Shown piece after piece: positions 1-11,729 of a stretch of DNA of 64,000 bases. The translations under genes and the position numbers were made by a program. The number at the start of each line of letters is the position of its first letter. Within the stretch, counting starts at the first letter, position 1. The DNA is from Theocolax elegans. Its lineage: Eukaryota > Arthropoda > Insecta > Hymenoptera > Cerocephalidae. Location: contig CM047426.1 of assembly GCA_026168455.1 (NCBI GenBank), forward strand, positions 38,870,175-38,934,174, in the 5' to 3' direction. Below the pieces are notes generated by a model. That model was not told where the DNA came from and ran no database searches. It saw only the letters and a list, made by a program, of their open reading frames with translations.

Positions 1-1755
1 ACCAGGAGTGTAACCATTCGTTGATCAATTGCCCGGCGCACGTCATCCAGCACCCCGAGCAGTGCGGTCTGAGTGCTATGCCCCCGACGGAATCCGGCCT
101 GCCTCAGAGAAAGAAGACCCTGGTTCTCAAGATAGTCCGAGAGCTGTCCATGCACAATCCTCTCCAGCATCATCAGAGATAGAATTGCAAGAACCAAATT
201 TGGCCAGCGGATAGACCAGTGATTTTTTCCATTGTGTAGGGAACCACCCCAACTGGAGCGAGGCATCAAAGACGCTAGTGAGGAGCTCCAAGACGCACGA
301 GCCCGCCAGCTTAAGCATCGGAACCGATATACCATCAATGCCCATCGCCCGCGAGGTCGCCCGTCTCAATGCGCCACATACCTGAGCAATAGTGACACGA
401 CCAAAATTAAATCTAGAAGAGACAGGTATAGGCGCAAATGTTACAATGTCTGCCAATACATGACGCGAAAACGGGCCGGATCGCCGCGAGATGCTAGAAT
501 AGTACTCATTTAGCCCGTCCAGTGAAAACAACGCCGAGGGAGAAGGCCTCGAACGGCCCGAAACGCCGAAACTCTTCAAAATGCGCCATCTAGATCTGGC
601 ATCTAAGGCTGAGCTCAATTCTCGATTTATATAATTGAATTTTGCCTTTTCTAGTGCATTCGATGCTGCGCTTCGCAATTGTATGTAGCGCTGAAAGTCT
701 CCAACGTCGTTAGTGAGTATCGCCGTTCGGAACGCTCGTTTCCTCTCCTTTATCATTCTCGCTATGTCGTGAGAGATCCAAGTTCTGCGCTTGGCATTCG
801 AGCTGACTACTCTATATGGCGCTAGTTCGTCGAAAACATAAAGAAACGAAGCACTCAAACTATGCACGACAGAGTCTAAAGCCTCATGCTTTTGATGACA
901 ATGGCGATCATGGTGACTAACCTCAGTGCCGTCAGTACCGTCAGTAACGTCAGTAACGGGGGACAATAAAGCAGATAAATCCGTGACGGACCTGTTAAAA
1001 GCGCCAGCAACCAATACAGGGTCAACTGTACTCAGTCCGCGCGACCTAAACTTACTGGGCTGTCTCGGGGGCCTCGATAGATTAATGTTTAGCAATATTG
1101 TGTTGTGTCCCGAGTCAGCCAAGAAAGGAGTCTGCGACTTAGTGTAATTATAAAGGATCATATTATCGCGGACAAATCGATCCAGATATGCGACATGTAG
1201 TCGGCACAATGCGCGTGATGAGTTGGCTCGGAGGGAACCAGCATAAGACTAAACTCAACCATTCGCGAGAGCATGTAGTCAACGGCGACGCTAGCTACGT
1301 TAAAGTTAATATTAAAATCACCTGTTATAACCTCATGCTCATAAGACGGAATTATGCTGGAGATCGTGTCAAAAAAGAATGCCGGCAAAGCCGCACCCGG
1401 CCGTCTATAAACAACACACATTAAGATCCTAAAGAGATAACAAGAAATATCCATAGCCAAAAACTCAGGCGTGTTGTCATAGACCGGATCCGACTGCGCC
1501 ACCACCTTTGCCCTATAAATATTGCGCACATTCATGCCCACCCCTCCGCCCCCCTTGCCAATGCGGTCGAGTCTGAATTATAATGTTGTAATTGAAATAT
1601 GTCGGATGAATCATGAGGCTTCAGAAAAGTTTCAGTTACTGCTATTATATCGTAGGCACGCGGGTGAACCAATGCCTCTATTGCTGTAAAATGCGGCTTA
1701 ATTCTATTTATATTTACATGAAAAATGTTACAATTAGTTTTGCTTATATCTAGTC
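1..1755 (-). pseudogene. LINE 1 ORF2, endonuclease and start of RT (broken, runs off window)
   Basis: Non-LTR retrotransposon ORF2 read on the minus strand. The AP endonuclease domain begins near 1750: YDIIAVTETFLKP is readable at about 1640-1680, and VVYRRPG and ITGDFNIN lie in 1158-1541. An endonuclease-RT linker follows (AKRRTWISHDIARMIKERKRAF, about 720-800), then the first RT blocks (GIDGISVPMLKLAG; WKKSLVYPLAKFGS). A frameshift near 180 moves RT to another frame, where RQAGFRRGHSTQTALL is readable; the gene then leaves the window. There is also a frame change between the endonuclease and linker near 1160-1210. The domain order and RT style match the CR1/Jockey group. It is a dead copy. 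The palm motif with the catalytic aspartates lies outside the window. Confidence 0.85.
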
Positions 1756-3113
1756 ACATAGCTGAAGCAGACGAATTATTATTTTGAACATTAGTCGCTG
1801 TCAGCGGGATAAAATGATTGAAGTCAGTGGTTGCGTCCACCTGTATTAAAGGGCTCTCTTTTTTCTCTCTTATAAATACTTTTAAGTTACGGACTACTGG
1901 GCGAGCGTAATGTAATCTAATAGACTCCCTTAAAGCACGAGACCAGATTGCATGGACGGGTTTGGGCCATATAGGCCGCATATGCTGGCAGTCCCTCCCA
2001 TACCAAAGATTTTTTGTGCATTCAAGCTACCCAGTCTGTTGCTGCGTGACATCACCTCATCGAGTGTCTCCGACGATACCAACTTAAATACTAAGCCACG
2101 AGTTGTAGGATGCTTAGCAGTTTGGGCAGCTGATTGCGCATCCGCGTTTGAGTTAATAATGTTGCCATTGTTATTCCCATTAATATTTGCAGACTCTTGA
2201 GTCGCTTGTGATCGTCGACGCGGGTCCCAATCGCGTGTATCAGTTACCTGATTGAAGGTGAGACGAAGGCCGATTGCCTCTAACAAGGACTTGACTACGC
2301 CGTCATTATCGAGTGTGACGGTGTCTGGAATACCAAGGAGAAGAATCTCACGCGTATCAGAAAGAGAACGATTAATTGAAGACACCTCGGTTGATAATTC
2401 TGCGCTGTCGATTTCTATGCGAGTCGCGGTGTTAAGGCATTCAATAGCGCGCATGCGAGTGACTATCTCCTCTAAACGATTACCGGTCGCGTGATCTCGA
2501 GAATCTACATCCTCGTGGATGGCCTGAAGATCGGCTTTAATGTTATCATTTGCCCGAGCGAGGGCATTGACATCCGCGCGGATAATTTGAACGTCGGATT
2601 TGATAGAATCAAGCTTGCGGTTAAGCTCGCCATAGCGCTCATCGAAGCGCTCATCAATCTTCCTCTCCATGCGCTCGATAAATGTATCAACCCACTTAGG
2701 CGGCTCGTCTGCCATCAAGACAGCTAGTTTAGGCAGAGAGTGGGGCAGTTTATTCTCCTCTTCGGCGCGTGATTGCTTAACCAATTGGTAACCTGAGTGT
2801 CAAGTGATGACGTAGGCGAGGCCGGCCGCTTTAGCGAGGCAGGAGTAATGACAAGCTTGGTTTGCGCGGGTGAGCCTACGCCACTGGGACTAGTCGCGTC
2901 GGTGCGATCGACGTCGGTAAGCAGTACGGTAGGAGCTGCCCCGGCGCGGTTTTTGGCTACACGACAGCACGGAGGCAAACTTGCACCTTCGCGCAAAGCA
3001 ACACACTTTGCGTGAACTTTACTTACGCACAGAGTACAGACCGTGAAAGGAAAATTGCGCGTAAATCTACAGTTGCAGACCGGGCAAAACGCGTTCTGGG
3101 CCGCTGCCAACAT
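1754..3113 (-). pseudogene. LINE 1 ORF1 (zinc finger, coiled coil, RRM-like)
   Basis: ORF1 of the same minus-strand LINE, directly upstream of its ORF2. The start at 3113 (MLAAAQNAFCPVC) opens a PHD-like cysteine module: CPVC, then CTLC, then KVHAKC and PPCC. A frameshift near 2784 joins this to a second frame (1930-2784) with a long heptad-rich segment from about residue 30 to 130 (predicted coiled coil). An RRM-like block follows (EILLLGIPDTVTLDNDG). The conserved tail GPNP/IWPKPVHAIWSRALRES lies across another frameshift near 1950. This is the ORF1 layout of CR1/Jockey-type LINEs, an RNA-binding chaperone that forms RNPs with element RNA. Related ORF1s occur at 7180-11390 and 24730-25500. 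Confidence 0.75.
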
Positions 3114-3554
3114 AGACCTGGATAGTTATACGCTCCGTGCGTATAACACAACAGTCGGGCACCAATGTATCGAAGTAATGTTGACTCACGCTTAGGCAGC
3201 AACAGCGCTTCGTCGCAGCGTCGTCAAACAGCAGCTCTCCACAGAAAGTTATCAAGTATGCTCTACCAGATGTCGCCTCGACGTCGAAATAAACAATGAA
3301 GTCTCCGATCACGTTGCTCTATGATGTTCGTGTTGCCTCCTATTTACTCGAGTCATCCATAGTAGGCAAAATTTTGGCGATATTGTCAGGAAGAAATCGG
3401 GCTCCCCGGCTCGATAAACAATGCCAGCTGTATGTGCTCGGGTAGCGTGAGCCAGCGGGAGTCCGATCCTCCTGGAATTATACTCGAGAAGAAGGTATAA
3501 GTAGGGAAATTTGACTTAAAAGTCGGAGCGATGTGAAGAGCGTCTGCTCGACTT

Positions 3555-3556
<2 letters not shown>
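3114..3556 (-). other. 5' untranslated part of LINE 1
   Basis: Sequence between the ORF1 start and the (GA)n tract. No coding similarity was seen. It begins, read on the minus strand, immediately after the (TC)n tract with CTGGTAAGTC. LINE 2 begins the same way with CTGGTGAATT at about 11708, which supports this as a true 5' end. Confidence 0.5.
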
Positions 3557-3591
<35 letters not shown>

Positions 3592-3636
3592 TGAATGAAT
3601 GAATGAATGAATGAATGAATGAATGAATGAATGAAT
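3557..3636. repeat. Microsatellite (GA)n then (GAAT)n at a LINE junction
   Basis: About 15 GA units (3557-3586) run straight into about 12 GAAT/ATGA units (to 3636). On the minus strand this reads (ATTC)n-(TC)n. It sits between the 3' end of one LINE and the 5' end of the next. The (ATTC)n part is probably the 3' tail of the LINE fragment at 3637-4305; the (TC)n part is a candidate target sequence. Confidence 0.9.
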
Positions 3637-4305
3637 AAGATTTATTAGGCCTTTTGGGATAGACACCCCGTAGGCACACAAGTAATACATATCATAGTTT
3701 TCTTACAACTAATTAACAAACTCAAAAAATATGCTACAATGGAAAATGCATGTTAATAATAAAAAGAATAACGCATAGTACTTTACAAATTATGAATATA
3801 CAATAATATAAGCATAAAATAGAATAAAAATAAAAATAAAAACAATAAATAAATAAATAAATAATTCAATAAATGTAACATAAATAAAATAACAATCTAC
3901 AGGCGTATCACTTTGTCAAGAAATATAAATAAATTAAAATGTAAAACGAATTAACAAAAATAAAATATAACTTAATACGCATGGAGACAATAGCTATGAC
4001 AGTTGAAGGGCGGACCCTCACAAACCCAACACACGCATTCAACAATCTCTGTAGTTTCAAATTTCTGGTCTGATCGACGTCGTTATAGACTGTACACGCA
4101 TAATCAAAATGAGGAAAAATAAGCACCTTCACCAAGTTCTTTCTAAGCTTCCAAGATAATGTTTCCCTATAGTACCGCAGTGAATGGAGGACTCCATGAA
4201 CGCGCTTAGAGTTTGCCGACACTTGCCTTGACCAATCTAGGGTAGGAGAGATAATAACTCCAAGCGACTTTACTTCACTTTCATAGTTTAGACACTCGTT
4301 ACACT
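3637..4305 (-). mobile_element. 5'-truncated LINE copy, 3' end with RT C-terminal fragment
   Basis: Minus-strand LINE 3' end. Positions 3908-4222 encode the RT thumb region (KRVHGVLHSLRYYRETLSWK; VLIFPHFDYACTVYND; LNACVGFV), parallel to residues in LINE 2 at about 4600-4830. An AT-rich 3' UTR then runs to the (ATTC)n tail at 3636. The last bases before the tail share a motif (RC of TTTATTAGGCCTTTTGG) with the 3' end at 14270-14300, so both are the same LINE family. It abuts the truncated 3' end of LINE 2 near 4305; the exact junction is uncertain. Confidence 0.7.
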
Positions 4306-4352
4306 TTTATAAATATAAACATTAACAAGATTTAAAAAAAAAACTTAATTTT

Positions 4353-7140
4353 TTATTTAAAAAAAAGCTCCGAACGGACAATTTTCATTTTTGGCTTAAA
4401 TTGATCCTGAAGTGGTGCAGAAACAAGAAATCTGTGAATTTTGGAATGACTAAAAAAGTTCATTAAAATTGACTTAGGCGCACCGTGAGGGGAGTTATTA
4501 ATGATGATTTTGAATGCAAGTGAACCGATGAGGAATGACTTTTTGAGCTCGACCGACAACCAACCCAGCATAAGACGTTACATGAACCCGCCATGGAATA
4601 TTACCCCAGACGAATCTTGTGCAAGCATTAAGAAGGCGCTGATGTTTAAGATTTTTAGTACTGTCGAGATCATCATAAACAGCGCATGCATAGTCAAAGT
4701 GTGGAAAAATTAGGGTTTCCACTAAGCGCTTTATAGATTTACGAGAGAGGGCTCCTTTAAGGAAGCGAAGCGAGTGTAGAACACCATGGACGCGTTGCGA
4801 AATGTACATAGTGTGTTTAGACCAGTCTAGGGTAGGGGTCAACCATACTCTTAGTGATTTCACTTCAGACTGGTATACAAGAGGTACATCGTCAATTAAG
4901 ACCCTCGGGGCACTGTTTAAGTCGAGACGCGAAATAAAAGCTTGACTACCCAGGACCATCACCTTCGTCTTATCAAAATTGAGCTGCAGTCCATTTGAAA
5001 TTGCCCAGTTTCTAACAGCGTTTGCATCGGTGGAGATTTGATTTATGCCTTGAGCAAAATCAGCGGGTAAGAAGGAATGGTAGACCTGGGTGTCATCAGT
5101 GAAGATCATAAACTTCGAGAAATTCAACACTAGCGGCAAGTCATTAATAAAAACAGAGAAGAGTAATGTCCCAAGTACACTGCCCTGAGGGACACCTCTA
5201 GATGTAGACAACCAGTTAGAGCTACCCCCACATTCATCGGTAACCGCCTGTGAACGCCCCACCAGGTAGGTGTAGAACCAAGTGACAACTAAATCTGAGC
5301 AACCGATCGAGCAAAGTTTATGCAGGAGGGGTCCATGGGGGACGGAGTCAAATGCTTTGGAGAAGTCGAATAAGATAAGGACAGTGATCATCCGACAGGC
5401 TATCGCTCGCCTGACATCGTCTAGGACACCAAGAAATGCTGTTTGCGTGCTGTGCCCCTTGCGAAACCCCGATTGCCTATTCGTTAGTAGATTATTAACT
5501 GATAGGTATTGGTACAGCTGATCAAAGACTAGCCTTTCTTCGAGGTTTCGCAGAGTTCGGCTATGGGTCTGGTATCAGACGAAGACTCCAACTTGCTTGA
5601 CTTAGCTAGTGGAAACAATAACGATCGTTTCCATTCGATTAGGAACATGCCAGATGATAGAGAGATGTTATAAATATTGACCAAAAATTGTAAAATATGA
5701 GGTGAGAGGAGCTTAAGCATGTGAATAGAGATGGCTTGCTGAACCAGAAAAGGTGTGATGGGGGTGAAGTCGAATTAAGTAAGATGAGGTGTGGTATGTG
5801 GTTGTGATAGTATTGCTATTAACTGGTCATGGGAACAAGGTAAGTCGGAATGTGAAATGGAGGCGTAAATGAATTTAGTTGGTTAGGTGAGAAACGATCT
5901 AATGGACTTTCCTTTCTTTGATTACCTAGCCCCAAATGTCTAAGCTCCCTCCATAAAGCTGAAGAACCCTTGATTTCTCTTAATTTGTTATTGAGATAAT
6001 TAAATTTAGTGATGTCTAGTTCATTTCTAACTTGATTGCGTAATTGTTTGTAAATCTGATAGTCAGAGCTCAGGTTCGTGGAGCGATATTTTTTCAACGC
6101 TAAGTTACGGGATTTAATGAGATCTGAAATATGCGAATTTACCCAAGGTTTGAAATTCCTTCTAGATGAAAATATCTTAATGGGGGCCAGGGAATCAAAC
6201 GAGGATAAAATAGCGCATAATAAGCTGTTAATCAGTGATGATAGGTGAATAATGGATGAAGATGAGATAAGTTCAGCAGTCAACAAAGAATCGTAATGGC
6301 GCGAACCAGACAAATGTTGAGAAAAGGATGAAAAAGTAGAGGAAGATGAAGAAGCGGTGGTTAGAGAAGAGATAGAGGAAGTTTGATGCGGAGGTACAGG
6401 TACAACTGTTATGGGATCGACCCCCTCAAGGTTGCGCACCTTGAGTTTTCTCTTGACCTGAAGAGACTTTGATAGATCAAGAGAAAGGGTAATTGAATCA
6501 TGACCCGCTGCAAAGGGTGTGGATGATTTGGTGTAAGTGAAAGTAGGTGGAGGGTTACGCACAATGAAGAGGTTGAGCCAAGTGTGAGATGAATGATTAT
6601 CGGAATGAGTGTGGTGAGTTGATTCTGATTCAATCAGGTGTAAATTAAACGTATTAATATAGAAGTAAAGCATATCAGCAGCTCCCCCCGTTAGCAACAT
6701 ATTAATATTAAAGTCACCCGTTATAACAACTTGATCAAAACGGGGGAGAAAATCGGTAAGAATATTAAAAACTCGGAGGGATATGCCCAAAGCAAAGTCA
6801 AGGATGATCCAGTGATTTGAAGGATGAGGTATTCCGGAGCGTTTGAGAAAACCGGGTTGGAGCTAGCAAAAACTTTGACGTCCAGACTATCACGAACATA
6901 TGCCGCAACTCCACCACCCTCCTTACTAACCCTGTCTAATTTAAACAATGAGTAGTCAGGAAGACGGAGTATACTGGAGGAGTCAAAGTCTGAAAAGGAG
7001 GTTTCAGATAACGCAATGATGTCATGGTTTTGAGGAAGAATTAATGACTGTAGTGAGGTGAAGTGAGTTTGTAATCGATTGACGTTAGCATGAAATACAG
7101 AGAATGATGGAGAAGGAGAGGGAGAACGAGAAATAGTTGC
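4353..7140 (-). pseudogene. LINE 2 ORF2, endonuclease and reverse transcriptase
   Basis: Nearly full-length CR1/Jockey-type ORF2 with several frameshifts. The endonuclease starts near 7140 (HDIIALSETSFSDFD at about 7000; VSKEGGGVAAYVRDSLDVKV at about 6900; VVITGDFNIN at about 6720; SHTWLNLFIV). A linker follows (FKPWVNSHISDLIKSRNLA). RT N-terminal blocks lie at 5529-5720, and RT proper at 4498-5391 shows LFDFSKAFDSVPH (motif A), GVPQGSVLGTLLFSVFINDL (B) and FTDDTQVY (C, with F replacing the usual Y). The C-terminal tail (GWLSVELKKSFLIG) continues in another frame at 4353-4571. Frame changes occur near 4570, 5390-5530, 5720-5820 and 6790. Function when intact is target-primed reverse transcription; this copy is dead. 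Confidence 0.85.
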
Positions 7141-7179
7141 CTGGTTTGCTTACCCTCATGCGGACGGAGAGATATGAGG

Positions 7180-8287
7180 GGTGGTCGCTGGAGTTAGTAA
7201 CGCTAGATCGGCCTCAGTATTAATTAAAACGGGTATCTCACCCTTGCCTCTACGCATGTAAACTCTAAGGTCCGCTATAAATGGGCGCAAGTAACCTAGC
7301 TGAGTGGCTTTACGAAGTGCTTTTGTCCAAAGTACATGCAGCGGTTTCGGTCAAAGAGCACGAAGAAAAATAGCATCTTCATCACCAGAATTAAACAAAT
7401 CACCCACCGCTGCTCCCTTTAGAAATTTTGCGTTATCTATAATTAAATCCCGCACGGTCGGAGAGATAACTTTAAAAACTAAGCCCTTTGTGCGCGATGG
7501 AACATCTGATTAGGAACACACAGTGTCAGTAGATTGGACAGGCGTTCTTTTTAAGTCCCAAGGACGGTAATCAATTACTTGGGATCAATAATTTGGGAAG
7601 TTTAATGTAATTTAGGACTCCACCTACAATGTCTTCATTCGAGAGTGAAAGATCACGTGGTAATCCTAATAAAAGTAATTCGCAAGAGTCGCGCTCCCGT
7701 AAGCCTCTAGATTCGATAGGCAACCGGTCTCCCTCCCGCAATGTCGCCCGAAAAGACTCACTTGAGCATTCAAGCGCCTTAACACGAGAATTTAGCGAGC
7801 TCGTTGAGTCCTCCACCCGTGACACACGTCCTGACAAAACCTTAAGCTCCGTCTATCAGGCCGTCCACCTTTGAATTTATTTGCGAGAATGTATGAGAGA
7901 ACTTTTCCTCGATACGACTCGCGAACTCAGAAAGGAGAACGGCCATATCCACGGAAGCTCCGGGCGCGGACGGTTGGCTCATGCCAGCAGCGGGCGGCGC
8001 GTCGGCGCGCGGTTGCTTAACAACCTGCGAGTAGGCGGGCGAAGTGGGCGAGGCGACGCGCTTAGCTGTTGCGACAGTGGGGGTCCTCACGACCTGCGTA
8101 GCAGTGGGAAATGTTTCCTCGGTAATCGTAGCAGACTAAGGAGGTGCTGCTCCCTCTCGGGTTTTGCATGTATTAGCTACTCTCGCGATACGGCAGCAAC
8201 GCGGTTCATCTGCGCCCGGTATAATGCAAAAACAATTTACATGGATGAGGCTTCCACAATCCCTGCAAGTCTCCACTTGGTCCTTTT
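7180..8287 (-). pseudogene. LINE 2 ORF1, main part (downstream of the insertion)
   Basis: Continuation of ORF1 on the minus strand. The distal half of a cysteine finger (ETCRDCGSLIHVNC, then CC) reads at about 8180-8285. Next come the SPAYSQVVKQPRA linker (about 8000-8060), a coiled-coil stretch (EEKFSHTFSQINSKVDGL) and an RRM-like strand (LLLLGLPRDLSLSNED, about 7610-7660). The ORF1 C-terminal region follows to about 7200 with stops. The same SP..Y.QV.KQPR signature occurs in the LINE at 25.4 kb. The first half of the finger is separated from this part by the 3-kb element at 8288-11339. Confidence 0.7.
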
Positions 8288-8827
8288 TTAACCTTTAGAC
8301 TGCCGGCATTTTTGCCTTATAAATTGATATTTTTGATGTGCAAAATTTATACATAAAAACACCTCATATCTCTAGAGTAGTTGTCAAGGTCACAGGTGGC
8401 TCATATATGAGCCAGTCCAGCTGGCAACGGTCGGGTGAATGTTAAAAATTTTTAAATTTTTTAAATTACTATATATTCATTTTTAACAGAATTTTCATGA
8501 TATTACAATGTAATAAGACCCCAAAAATACTCCTTTAGTTATCAATAAAACCGTAAGCATCCCAACTACCCCTAGCGAGGGGGTGAAAATTTCGAAAATT
8601 CATTAGTAGTCTGGTTTGGATTTTTTCTACGATGTTCTCTTGTAAACACACTGTAACATGTGTAAAGCATACCCTGAAGTTTGTCCCAACCTATGGAGGT
8701 GCCAAAACTACCCCTAGCGAGGGGGTGATTTTTTTAGCGAACGTTCTCGAAGACTGAAATATTCTACAAATTTGTGTACAATAAAGAGGATATTCAAATC
8801 GATGAAATTTTCAAAATAATTTATTGG

Positions 8828-9034
8828 TTAATTGCCTTCCAAATCAACATTTTCATTTATGCCTCCTACACCAGTAAAATCTTTTATTGATGGATAAAAA
8901 TCAGTATCATAAATAATTTCCCCTAATGATGTAAAGTCAGGATCCTCCAAATCTACATCCGAAATATCAAAATTATCGTTGTTAGCTTCATGTGGTTCAG
9001 ATTCATCACTACTCTATGGATCAGGATCAGCCAT
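8828..9034 (-). pseudogene. piggyBac transposase N-terminal remnant
   Basis: From ATG at 9034 the minus strand reads MADPDP, a stop, then SSDESEPHEANNDNFDISDV and TDFYPSIKDFTGV, ending with TAA at 8828. The acidic serine-rich start and the YPSIKDF motif match the N-terminus of the piggyBac transposase at 20129-20377 (FYPSIKDFEDEQ). Only this acidic N-terminal region remains; there is no DDE domain in the element. It supports assigning the host element to the piggyBac superfamily. Confidence 0.7.
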
Positions 9035-9035
9035 T

Positions 9036-9145
9036 TTAGTATTTTGTTCTGCCTACCTCAAAAGATTTTATGATAAAAGTATCATTTATACCTTTATGTT
9101 AGATAAAGCCTACCTCAAAAGATTTTATGATAAAAGTATCTTATA
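9036..9145. repeat. Short tandem duplication (about 58 bp)
   Basis: GCCTACCTCAAAAGATTTTA followed by TGATAAAAGTATC occurs at about 9050 and again at about 9109, inside the piggyBac-type element just upstream of the transposase remnant. Confidence 0.7.
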
Positions 9146-9742
9146 CCTTTTGAAACGCAAATTGCTTGCGGATAGAGTTTTAGCGAGATCCCTCTAGCGG
9201 ATGATGCGTGAAATGCGAGCATACTAAAAAGTATACTTCACCTAATTTCAGGATACATTTTACAGATTTTATAGCGTATTTCCGAAAAAAATCATGTAAA
9301 AAGTCAATTACCACCTACTAACGAATTTTTGAAATTTTCACCCCCTTGCTAGTAGTAGAGAGGTAGTGTCGGCATTTCAATCAATTGCGGAAAATTTAGA
9401 GCATATTTTACGCATCATTCAGCGTGTTTACGGAAAAAAAACGTGTAAAAAGTGAATACCCAAATAATAACGAAATATTGGAAATTTCTACCCCTCACTA
9501 GGGGTAGTTTTGGCATCTCAATTGATCCCGGAAAAATTTAGGACATATGTCACAAATTTTACAGGTTATTTACTAACAAAATTTCAGTAAAAAGTTCAAT
9601 AACGTGACAAGTTCAATAACGAGTTTTTAAATATTTCACCCCCGCGCTACGGGTTTTTGAATACCTCGATCTGAAAATAGTTTCAGCTGTATACTTTAGA
9701 GATCAGAGAGCCTACTTATTGAGAAAAATGCATCAAAATATC

Positions 9743-11270
9743 TACACTCCGCATCAAAATTGTCGCAACAAGATTTTTCACAGAAAAATTGCCATTTTTT
9801 AAATGCTTGTAGCTCGGTCAATTTTCATCGTATTGAGATCTTTTTTTTTTGTTTTGTAGGGAATTAGGTACACTTTGAGGAAAAAATAATGCCTAATCAG
9901 GCCTACAAACTTCTTTTTCTTAAACAATGCAATAGTTTGCACGTTTACCTGGATTACCAAAAATTTTTTTTCAAAAAACAACAAATACCACCTTAAAGTA
10001 GACTTTTTAACGAGTATTTTTAAAAAAAAAGTCGACCCTCTACAAATTTTTTTGACCGAGTTATGCCATTTTAAAGATCTTCCTATGTTTTAGTCAATTC
10101 CGCCAACATCAGCATTACCCGATGCGTACCGCGAGGAGGTTGTTGGTCGGACTTATGCATCATTGTGGCCCTGAAAAGGGCCGATTGTGTGAACCGTTTC
10201 TTACATTAGGGACGCCGCGGCTCATCACTTCCGTAGTATTTTTGGACTCCAAATTTTTAGTTGCTATGTACTCTGTATAGAAAAATTAATGCTGAATGAG
10301 CTTGCGCCTTAACTTTTGACCAATATTCCGGCGTAAATTTTTGCTTTATTTTTTAATTGATTTGTTGGTAGAGTTGATAATTTTACCGAAAGTATGGAGA
10401 TGCATTGTTAAATGTTCCGAAAATGTAGAAGTGTAATTTTAAATAAAGTTAAACTTTTCATGGGTTAATTAAAAAAAAAACGAATAGCAATGTGGTTTCT
10501 TTGTTTATGAGGTTTTAAGATAGCTCTCGGGGCACGAATTTGTTTTAAATGTAACCTGATAATTTAGTAGTAGTTGCTATTAGGATTCATGCTATCCTGA
10601 AAGAACACATAATCCCTACAAAACAAAAAAGATTATCTCAATACAATGAAAATTGATTAAATTACAAGCATTTGAAACATGGCCATTTTTCGAATGCTTG
10701 TAATTCGATCAATTTTCATCGCATTGACATAATTTTTTTTGTTTTGTAGGGGATTCAGACCGCGGGGTCCCTAATGTAAGAAACGGTTCACACAATCGGC
10801 CATTTTCGGGGCCACAATGATGCGTATGTCCGACGAACAACCTCCTCGCGGTACGCATCCAGTAATGCTGATGTTGGCGGTATTTGACTAAAACATAGGA
10901 AGATCTTTAAAATGGCATAACTCGGTCAAAAAAAGTCATAGAGGGTCAACTTTTTTTTTTAAAATACTCGTTAAAAAGTGTACTTTAAGGTGGTATTTGT
11001 TGATTTTGAAAAAAAATTGTTGGTAATCCAGGTAAACGTGCAAACTATTACGTTGTTTAAGAAAAAGAAGTTGGTAGGCCTGATTAAGACATCGCAATGT
11101 GGCATTATCTCGAAGCTATTAGGCATTATTTTTTACTCAAAGTTCACATAATTCCCTACAAACAAAAAAAATGATCTCAATACAATGAAAATTGACCGAG
11201 CTACAAGCATTTAAAAAATGGCCATTTTTCTGTGAAAAATCTTGTTGCGATAATTTTGATGCGGAGTGTA
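9743..11270. repeat. Nested long palindrome inside the TTAA element
   Basis: Arms of about 470 bp (9743-10212) and 500 bp (10768-11270) are inverted copies, for example TACACTCCGCATCAAAATT at the left and its complement at 11255-11270, and the GCGTACCGCGAGGAGGTTG block at about 10125 and 10850. The 550-bp spacer holds a further small palindrome (10607-10753) built from the same unit (CCCTACAAAACAAAAAA...GAAAATTGA). That unit is present four times in alternating orientation. No gene is visible. Confidence 0.8.
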
Positions 11271-11339
11271 TATCAATTATTAAAGCTATAATTTTATTAC
11301 TGTGCCATATATGAGCAATGCCGGCAGTCTAAACGTTAA

Positions 11340-11707
11340 AATACGCCGCCCACAGACGAGACAAGTATTACGGGTGGTTGACTGCATCATATACGTAAAA
11401 GTAGTTGGAGGTTGACAACCTTGGGAGAATCAATGACGCCGGCCGGCAGAGGCGCTACAATACGCAGTAGAATTCGCATCGATCACTGGAGTAACTTGCG
11501 AAAACCCAGCTTAACCTCTTCACAAAGTAAATTTTTGCAAGGCGAAAAACAGACTCCCTGGTTAATACAAATACCTGAATTATATGTAGGGTGCAGGCAG
11601 CCAGTCCTAGGAGTCCGATTCGCCGATACTGAAACTCAGGAAATATGTGTGACTATAATGTAAACCGTATATAAGTCAGCAATTTTTAGCGCGACCGCGC
11701 AATTCAC
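11340..11707 (-). pseudogene. LINE 2 ORF1 start and 5' UTR (upstream of the insertion)
   Basis: Minus-strand ATGs at 11385-11390 open MMQSTTRNTCLVCGRRI, the first CxxC of the ORF1 finger. It runs into the TTAA at 11339, and the second half of the finger resumes at 8287 in the same frame. Sequence 11391-11707 is the 5' UTR, starting right after the (TC)n tract with CTGGTGAATTGCGC. Confidence 0.7.
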
Positions 11708-11729
11708 CAGAGAGAGAGAGAGAGAGAGA
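11708..11729. repeat. (GA)n microsatellite at a LINE-LINE junction
   Basis: About 10 GA units between the 5' end of LINE 2 and the 3' end of LINE 3. It is the second instance of a (TC)n tract, on the LINE strand, separating tandem LINEs. Confidence 0.9.

Larger units (their letters stand above)
8288..11339. mobile_element. piggyBac-type TTAA element inserted in LINE 2 ORF1
   Basis: Flanked by TTAA at 8288-8291 and 11336-11339. The ends read CCTTTAGACTGCCGGCA (8292) and TGCCGGCAGTCTAAACG (to 11335), a 17-bp inverted repeat with one mismatch. Subterminal palindrome GGCTCATATATGAGCC lies at about 8398 (a degenerate partner at 11303). A 148-bp deletion derivative with the same ends sits at 15243-15391. 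Inside are a short N-terminal remnant of a transposase (8828-9034, minus), repeated CCCCTAGCGAGGGGG-like motifs (8570-9660) and a nested palindrome (9743-11270). No complete transposase is present, so it is non-autonomous or dead. Confidence 0.9.

Noticed and set aside
3386..3679. Open frame of repeated FIHS and SLSL residues
   Set aside because: Produced by the (GAAT)n and (GA)n microsatellites; the same applies to the frames at 14089-14388.
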